Below, piece after piece: positions 57,591-64,000 of a DNA stretch of 64,000 nucleotides. The stretch spans positions 231,997,206 through 232,061,205 of the forward strand of contig NC_071354.1 in assembly GCF_943734655.1 (NCBI RefSeq), in the 5' to 3' direction. The position numbers and the translations under genes are program-made. Numbering within the stretch: the stretch's first letter is position 1; the number at the start of each line of letters is the position of its first letter. The stretch comes from Sabethes cyaneus (taxonomy: Eukaryota; Arthropoda; Insecta; Diptera; Culicidae). The notes under the pieces are model-generated. The model was not told the DNA's origin, did not search any database, and saw only the letters and a list, made by a program, of their open reading frames with translations.

Positions 57591-58728
57591 GTGTTGCAAA
57601 TCTAGCGAAAGGTAAACGATACCGATCCGTACGCGAGCGCGTGTGAGAAGTATAGCATCCAACACTTACTGCACTCACGCAAGCGTACGACAAACAACTG
57701 CTGTTGGCTGTGTGCACACAATCTGGTGCCAACGCATTCGCGAGCACACAGCCTCGCAGCGTCGTTCTGCGCAGTCCACTCATGAAATCAACAACTCGCG
57801 AACAGTGATGTGAAAAACTCAAAATCTCAAAACTCATCAAAAATCAAAATCAACTGTGAATCATGTCAACTTGATCCTTTCATATTAACTAGAAGCACAA
57901 AACTCACACATATTTCTTCCCGCTTGATCATATTCTGCTTTGCTTCAAATGCTACCCGGAGCTATACACATATACATACAAATTCGTTGTTGAACAGCAT
58001 AGGCATTCTCTCGTGCGATACGTAACTGTGAGTGAGCGTGAGAGAATGAATCTCTAAATAAATCGTAAAGTTAAACTAAAACACAAATTTAAACTACATG
58101 TTTTTCTAATTCTTATAAAGCTTTTTACTTTCTAGTTAAGAAAATGTGGATTCCCGCGAAGGAAAAATGTAAAATCCGCCAATATGTTTGCCATCTTAAT
58201 TCATGAATGTGTGGTAGCTTTTTTCGCTGCTGATGTTTTCTCTGGCGGTTAATTCTCTTTCGCTCTCTGGTTCGTTGTATGAAATTCCCGCTGTGGAAGA
58301 ATTAAGCAAAATGCTCACAGCTGAATTTGGTTCACATCGCATAGCAACAGAGACATCGCGTATAACAGCGAGAGAAATTCATATGGGAGTTCGGCGCTTC
58401 TGATCAAGGTTGAAATTTCATGGTGCTTGAAATCTCATTGAGTTTTTGCTGTTATGAATTTTTCAACACTGCTCGCGAGCTGTCAACAGCCCGCGAGTGT
58501 GAGCAGCATGAATGACGCGGGTATGAGTGCGAGTCATCGTGAGCGTTCTGTATCAACTGCAATAACGAGTGAGAGTCACGACCGCGGCTGGTAGCTAAAA
58601 CACACTCGCAAAAACTCGTCGCATGACATGAAAAAATAAGAAAGAGTCCGAAAGAGATACTCATCTCAGTCTGTTCGTTAAAACGAGTACGTGCGTATGA
58701 AAAAATTAGCCCACACGAGTGCGGGCAT
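57591..58728. mobile_element. 1138-bp insertion with 12-bp target duplication and terminal hairpin
   Basis: TGGTTGCTGGCA occurs at 57579-57590 and 58729-58740, and the reverse transcriptase reading resumes directly after it. The right end carries the palindrome GCCCACACGAGTGCGGGC (58709-58726). A shorter related copy is at 26336-26712 with the same terminal palindrome. The minus-strand frame 58452-58886 spans the junction and so cannot be a gene of the element. Class unknown. The duplication length fits retroposition better than a cut-and-paste element. Confidence 0.8.
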
Positions 58729-59039
58729 TGGTTGCTGGCACGGATCGTGCGAGTCCAACTAGTGTTGGTGCCGAGGTGGAACTGGATGGGGAACGATATG
58801 AAGTAGAAGTCCTTCATATACCTCGATAGGCTCATGACATATGACAACGATGTGAATCCGAAGTCCAGTCGTTTGCAAATTCGCACAAAACTAGCGCTAT
58901 TCAGAACACTAATTCTTGCGCTAGCCCTTTATGAACATGAATTACGGATACCAAAGGAAGCTGGTCGACGAGTGCTTGGTGTTTTTAAGCGTAAAATTCT
59001 GTTGGTAATGTTGTCACCGTTTCTTCGTGCCATGTAGAT

Positions 59040-60600
59040 TCGAAAATGTTTTATTGATCAAATAATTTTTTATATTGGTAATATAATGTTGGTAAGATTG
59101 GTAATGTTGGGAAGGAGCTTGCTTGCAACTACGGTTAAACCGAAAAAATAAATAACTATTCTGGGTAATTATTTACAACACTGATTGGCATTTGTCAATT
59201 TCCACGATATTGTTGATAGCACCAGTCATTGTGACAGATTGATTTGAAGTATAATTGTCTAACAACTATCCTGCGGACAGTCGGTTAAAATATCAATTAG
59301 CTAACGTCCTATGCATCTTACTTGTTCCTTTCGACACTCTACATCACAGCTATGCAAATACTTGACAGAAATAAAATTGAAACTAAGAAAAGAATTGCAA
59401 GCAACTCGGATAAGATAGTTGCTGATTTACCCCACTTTGAGAATTGCTGCGTCACATCACACGCACAAATATTCCTTCAGTCCTGTTTCCGTGCAAGACA
59501 ACAGTTCCGAACAAATTCTTGCAGTACATATGGATGCAATTTGGCAAAGGGAAAGGTCATGCTGACGTTTACGACGGTTTTCTGGCGTTTCAGAACATCA
59601 GATTGAACTAGATTCCATGTTTAAAGATAAAATCAGTTGAAAAAAGGGGTGGTTTTGCACTCTGGCGTACTTCCCAAGCACAGATTTCAAATTGGTATAG
59701 GTTTAACTGTCGCAAAGAATCTTCGACCTGTTGGGACGGGGAAGTTGTGCGCATTAGCTTTGAGCGGGAAAACTTGGTTTTAGGTTACTGGAACCTTTGG
59801 AAGAGTTTCTTAAAATTAAAAGTTCTATCGTCTAGCGGAATTCAAATTTTGATTAATCCCCCTAAAAGTGCAATAAAAATTTATTTTTCTTCAGTTATAT
59901 TGAACACATTGATGTGTTCTGCAAAGTTTTACAGCATATTATTACAAGAAATTTTGCTGAAGACAGTAACCTACTATCTCTTCAGCAAAGATAGAAAAAT
60001 CCTTTTTCTCATAAATGTAAAATCAGTTTTTCTATTTTAACTGTTTTTGTTGTTATTATATGACTTTTTTCTGTTTTACAAAGTTGTACAAATAGTAAAA
60101 ATACACAACATTGCTGAATACAGTATATGTACCTGTATCTTTGCTTGTTTAGGAACTGTAGAACTTTTACTATGAAAATACTCTAATTTTGACGCCGAAT
60201 TACTAGCAAGAAGGCTAATCATTTTATTCAAAAAATCTCCCCAAAAATCAGAATAGTTTCAAGCAGGCTGAAAAGCTTTATAAATCACGTTTAAAAGCAC
60301 AAAAGTTAAACAAAATTTATAGGCTGACAAAATCGGGATAAAAAGCCGATGAAATCGGGCGTAGACAAAATCGGGAGATGACGAAATCGGAACATTACCG
60401 TAATTGCTATATCTATTATGAATCGATTGGTATTCAAACCATCAACATCCGTTCATAATTAGCAGAGCTATTATGGTTCAAAATCTTTCATTTTTTTGTG
60501 ACGCTCAAAAATTTCGCATGAAAAATACACTAATAGCAAAGCCTCTTTTCGTGACGCTCGCGTTTTTAATTTTTTTAAAAATTATCCCCTGTACCAGTTA
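59040..60600. other. Non-coding A+T-rich DNA
   Basis: Frames 59322-59606 and 59747-60040 are unrecognised. A cluster of AAATCGGG words lies at about 60327-60392. Confidence 0.35.
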
Positions 60601-60604
60601 CCTT

Positions 60605-61330
60605 CCTGAGAGACGTAGTCCTACGCCAAAAAGTGATAAACAGTGAAATAAGTGATAGCGAAATGACGATTTAAACGGCATGGTTGATTAGTTAGGCAGG
60701 TTTTTGCAGTAAAATCCGCAAAAGAAAACTGTTTTCACCACTTTAAGGGGGCATAGTACTTTTTCAATTTAAAAAAATCGAAATTTTTTTATTGATTCTT
60801 TCGAAAGATTAACATTTTGACCATATGTGTTTCAAGTCATTTCGATGAAATTCAAAAATTGACAAAGTTACAGCTATTTGTACCGCGCATGTCTGGAGCG
60901 ATTACACAGCGAATAAAAACTTCAACGTCGTTTTTCTCGAAACCAAGTTTTGAAAGTCGGTACCATAAATATCTCAAGAACGGCTCAAGCAATTCTCATG
61001 TTTCTTTTTTTTATTTCAAAGCCAACAAAATTATCTAGTGTTTGATCCATCCTTTTTTCGATATTGCAATTTTTGTATTTTGTGAAATGTCAATTTTTTC
61101 GACTAAAAACCTTACTTTTATGTTTGAATGTCCACCAATTTGTTATGCGTTCGAATTTAAAAAAAAGGATGGGTCAAACACAAGATAATTTAATATACTT
61201 TCATGTCGTTTTGGAATTTTTCAATTCGGATAAGCCCCCCAGCGCCAATCCATGGTACCGCAATTCATGTTTTTTTGAATGAGCATGTTCAAGGAGCCGT
61301 AGGGGAGAGGGGAAGAGGTTCACATATGCA
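60605..61330. other. Probable repetitive DNA of unknown class
   Basis: GACGTAGTCCTACGCC at 60614-60629 resembles the ends of the 27478 and 38132 elements. The rest has the uniform A+T-rich look of a transposon remnant, but I see no termini or conserved frame. Confidence 0.35.
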
Positions 61331-61344
61331 AACAAAATTGTAAA

Positions 61345-63919
61345 TCTATACCTATAAAGTAGGATTTCTGTCTGTCTGTCTGTCTGTCCGTATGTTCCTT
61401 ATAGAATCGAAAACTACTGAACCAATCGGCATGAAAATATGCATGTAGAGGGTTTTTGGGGCCAGGAAAGGTTTTAGTGATGGTTAGAAACCCCTCCCCC
61501 CACTAAGAGGGGGGGCTCCCATACAAATGAAACACAAATTTCTGCATAACTCGACAACTAATCAAGCAAATAGAACAAAATTTGGCATGTGGGTGTTTTC
61601 GGTGACAAGAATTTATTCTATGGTAAATTGAGACCCCTCCCCTCTTTAGAAGGGGAATTACAACTCCTCTTCTCTTTAAAAGGGGGGGCTTCTATACAAA
61701 TTTCCTCATAACTCGAGAACTAATCAAGCAAGTGGAACCAAATTTGGCATGTGGTTGTTTTTGGAGACAAAAAATTTTTCTATGATGAATTGGGACCCTC
61801 CCCGTTTTAGAAGGGGGGGATCCTATACACATGAAATACAAATTTCCTCATAACTGAAGAACTAATCAAGCAAATGGAACAAAATTTGGCATGTGAAAGT
61901 TTTCGAGGGCAAGAATATTTTCTATAGTAAATTAGGATCCCTCCCCACTTTAAGAGGGGGGGCTCCTGTACCAAAGAAACACAATTTTCCTCATAACTCG
62001 AGAAGTAATTATACAAATGGAACCAAATTTGGCATGTGGTTGTTTTTGGAGACAAAAATTTTTTCTATGATGAATTGGGACCCCTCCCCGTTTTAGGAGG
62101 GGGGGATCCTATACACATGAAATACAAATTTCCTCATAACTCGAGAACTAATCAAGCAAATGGAACAAAATTTGGCACGTGGGTGTTTTTGGAGACAAAA
62201 TTTTTTTCTATGATGAATTGGGACCCCTCCCCACTTTAGGAAGGAGGGCTCCTATACAAATGAAATGCAAATTTCCTCATAACTCGAGAATTATTCAAGC
62301 AAATGGAACCAAATTTGGCATGTGAAAGTTTTCTAGGGCATGAATATTTTCTATGGTGAATTAGAACCCCTCCCCACTTTAAGGGGGGGGGGCTCCTATA
62401 CAAACGAAATACAAATTTCCTCATAACTCGAGAACTAATCAAGTAAATGGAACCAAATTTGACACGTGGGTGTTTTTGGAGACAAAATTTTTTTCTATGA
62501 TGAACTGGGACCCCTCCTCACTTTAGGATCTGTAAGCAATGTCTCTTATATGATTCCACGGGAATATAAGACACTCCGCTCCTATACAAACGAAATACAA
62601 ATCGCCTCATAACTCGAGAGCTAATCAAGCAAATGGAACCAAATTTGGCACGTGGGTGTTTTTGGAGACAAAAATTTTTTCTATGATGAATTAGGACCCC
62701 TACCCACTTTAGGAGGGGGGGCTCCCATACAAATGAAATTCAAATTTCCTCATAACTCGAGAACTAATCAAGCAAATAGAACCAAACTTGGCATGTGGAG
62801 GTTTCTGGAGGCAAAAATATTTTCTATAGTGAATTAGGACCCCTCCCAACTTTAAGAGGGGGTGCTTCTACACAAATGAAATACAAATTTGCTCATAATT
62901 CGAGAACTAATCAAGCAAATGGAACCAAATTTGGCATGTGGGTGTTTTTTGAGGCAACCATTTTTTCTATGATGAATTAGGACCCCTTACCTTTTTAAGA
63001 GGGGGGGCTCTCATACAAACGAAATACAAATTTCCTCATAACTCTAGAACTAATCAAGCAAATGGAACCAAATTTATCATGTGGGTGTTTTTGGGGGCAA
63101 GAATATTTTCTATGGTATATTTTCTATGGCTTTCCCCACTTTAAGAGGGGGGGGGGGGAGGGCTCCTATACAAATGAAAAAAAAAATTTCCTTATAACTC
63201 GAGAACTAATCAAGCAAATGAAACCAAATTTGACATGTAAGTGGTTTTGGACGCAAGATTTTTTTCTATGGTGAATTGAGACCCCTCTCTTCTTTAGAAA
63301 GCGAGTTATGGCCCATCTCCCCTTTAAGAGGGTAAGCTTCCATACAAATGAAATGCAAATTTCCTCTTATCTCGAGAACTAATCAATCAAATGGAACCAA
63401 ATTTGGCATGTGGGAGTTTTAGATGCAGAAATTTTTTCTATGGTGAATTACGACCCCTTCCCCTTTTAAGAAGGGAGCTCCCATACAAATGAAATTCAAA
63501 TTTCCTTATAACTTGAGAACTAATCAAGCAAATGGAACCAAATTTGGCATGTGGGAGATTTTGGAGTCTTGAATTTATTTTACGACAGTTAGAGACCTCT
63601 CACCCCTGTGGTAGGGGGATATGGACTCTCATACAAATAAAACAGAAATTTTTGCGAAACTCAAAAACTAATCGAACTCGAGAAATTCGAGACTCTTCCA
63701 TAAAACATTAGTCAATACAAGACCACAAAAACTATCTATAGTAACACTAGATCATTCAGGACGAGACGGTCGCGAGTGTTGCCGGTGACCTGCCGTCGGA
63801 AGCGCCGCCCACTGGGGGGCTTGCAAAACTCGAGATTGTGACAAAGATCATCCGAGATTTATGATTTATGTACAACACAGGTTAATTTGTGGCAATACGA
63901 AGTTTGTCCGGTCAGCTAG
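61345..63919 (+). mobile_element. Helitron-like element, copy B (2575 bp)
   Basis: It begins TCTATACCTATAAAG after A (61344), has a CTGT tetranucleotide run at about 61371-61388, and ends CTAG (63916-63919) before T. The 3' block (about 63745-63915) is the counterpart of 9612-9790 in copy A. The interior is the 145-bp array. No RepHel coding sequence. It lies in the opposite orientation to copies A and C. Confidence 0.8.
61490..63645 (+). repeat. Tandem array of about 145-bp units inside Helitron copy B
   Basis: The CAAGCAAATGGAACCAAATT landmark recurs near 61563, 61733, 61867, 62015, 62153, 62297, 62440, 62630, 62770, 62917, 63056, 63211, 63388 and 63527, about 14 units. Open frames of 60-70 codons within it are translations of the unit. 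A short foreign-looking stretch (about 62527-62577) interrupts one unit. Confidence 0.85.
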
Positions 63920-64000
63920 TATTAGTATAAAGTGCAATGTTTAGAATGCAAAAAACCAGAATAGATTCGCTTTTCGCGTTATCGAGAAAAAAATATTTGA
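63920..64000. other. Flank of Helitron copy B
   Basis: Only 81 bases remain and no feature is visible. Confidence 0.4.

Larger units (their letters stand above)
56888..59035 (+). pseudogene. Non-LTR reverse transcriptase interrupted by two insertions
   Basis: Part 1 (56888-57436) reads KCKNYRGITLLNPLY, LRPLAESFVGEFQAGFREGRSTMD, then in frame HYLFVDFKAAYDSVKRNEL (motif A) and MLDGLSNMLFNIILE, and ends LEAARLGLT. Part 2 (57545-57590) reads TAKTEDMVAG. Part 3 (58741-59010) reads GAEVELDG-like codons, YLDRLMTYDNDV, LQIRTKLALFRTLILALALYEHE and RALGVFERKIL-like codons. The order is that of one protein. A MITE separates parts 1 and 2, and a 1138-bp element separates parts 2 and 3. The FADD catalytic box is deleted. 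The family is RTE-like or related; I cannot fix the clade. Confidence 0.85.

Noticed and set aside
58452..58886. 144-codon minus-strand open frame
   Set aside because: It crosses the right end of the inserted element into the interrupted reverse transcriptase on the other strand, so it cannot be an ancestral gene.
61490..63645. Open frames of 60-70 codons with a repeated KNFFYDELGPLP-type peptide
   Set aside because: They are translations of the tandem DNA unit, restart in each unit and exist on both strands. There is no sign of a coding bias.
20095..64000. Search for downstream Atg13 exons
   Set aside because: No stretch resembling the remainder of the HORMA domain or the C-terminal region was found on the plus strand.
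1..64000. Endogenous viral elements
   Set aside because: All reverse transcriptase signals fit non-LTR or Penelope-like elements. I saw no flavivirus, rhabdovirus or retrovirus-like protein.

Overview
This window looks like nuclear DNA from an insect with a large, transposon-rich genome. A culicine mosquito, probably Aedes-like, is my best inference. The clues are a canonical animal Atg13 exon with GT-AG splice sites, pieces of mosquito-type Tc1/mariner transposase, many TA-flanked MITEs, tRNA-like SINEs, Helitrons, and non-LTR and Penelope-like reverse transcriptase remnants in A+T-rich DNA. There are no operons, ribosome binding sites or CRISPR arrays. I see no prokaryotic sequence and no recognisable viral insertion.

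The only sequence I can defend as a functional gene is one internal exon of Atg13 (19731-20088, + strand). Its flanking exons are not visible, so much of the window is probably Atg13 intron plus possible intergenic DNA. The gene order cannot be resolved from this window.

Layout. 0-4.3 kb: decayed non-LTR reverse transcriptases, a processed RpL10 pseudogene split by a retroposed insert, and a near-perfect 94-bp inverted repeat. 4.3-9.6 kb: mostly non-repetitive non-coding DNA. 9.6-11.6 kb: a Helitron-like element with an internal array of about 145-bp units. 12.4-13.8 kb: a mariner relic, a SINE and a 625-bp foldback. 15.5-19.3 kb: a SINE-like copy and long degenerate tracts built on TTAAAAACT and CCAAAAACTTG. 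19.7-20.1 kb: the Atg13 exon. 20.1-24.3 kb: non-coding. 24.3-31.5 kb: a retroposon with a 20-bp target duplication, a mariner relic, an ACGCG minisatellite, reverse transcriptase relics and a MITE. 31.5-37 kb: largely unique non-coding DNA. 37-42.9 kb: dense nested transposons (a MITE in a Helitron in a Penelope reverse transcriptase). 42.9-46 kb: unique non-coding DNA. 46-54.3 kb: a duplicated non-coding block, two TA-flanked DNA elements, a small Helitron and simple-motif tracts. 54.3-56.9 kb: unique non-coding DNA. 56.9-59.0 kb: a reverse transcriptase broken by two nested insertions. 61.3-63.9 kb: a second large Helitron in the opposite orientation to the first.

How the parts relate: the transposons form a datable insertion stack. 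Four insertions have readable junctions (40.6 kb, 57.4 kb, 57.6 kb and 1.4 kb), so target sequences can be compared with their empty state. I found no evidence of a new multi-gene biological system. The most informative signals are the Helitron family with variable internal arrays, the long foldbacks that could make double-stranded RNA, and the element with a terminal hairpin and 12-bp target duplication.
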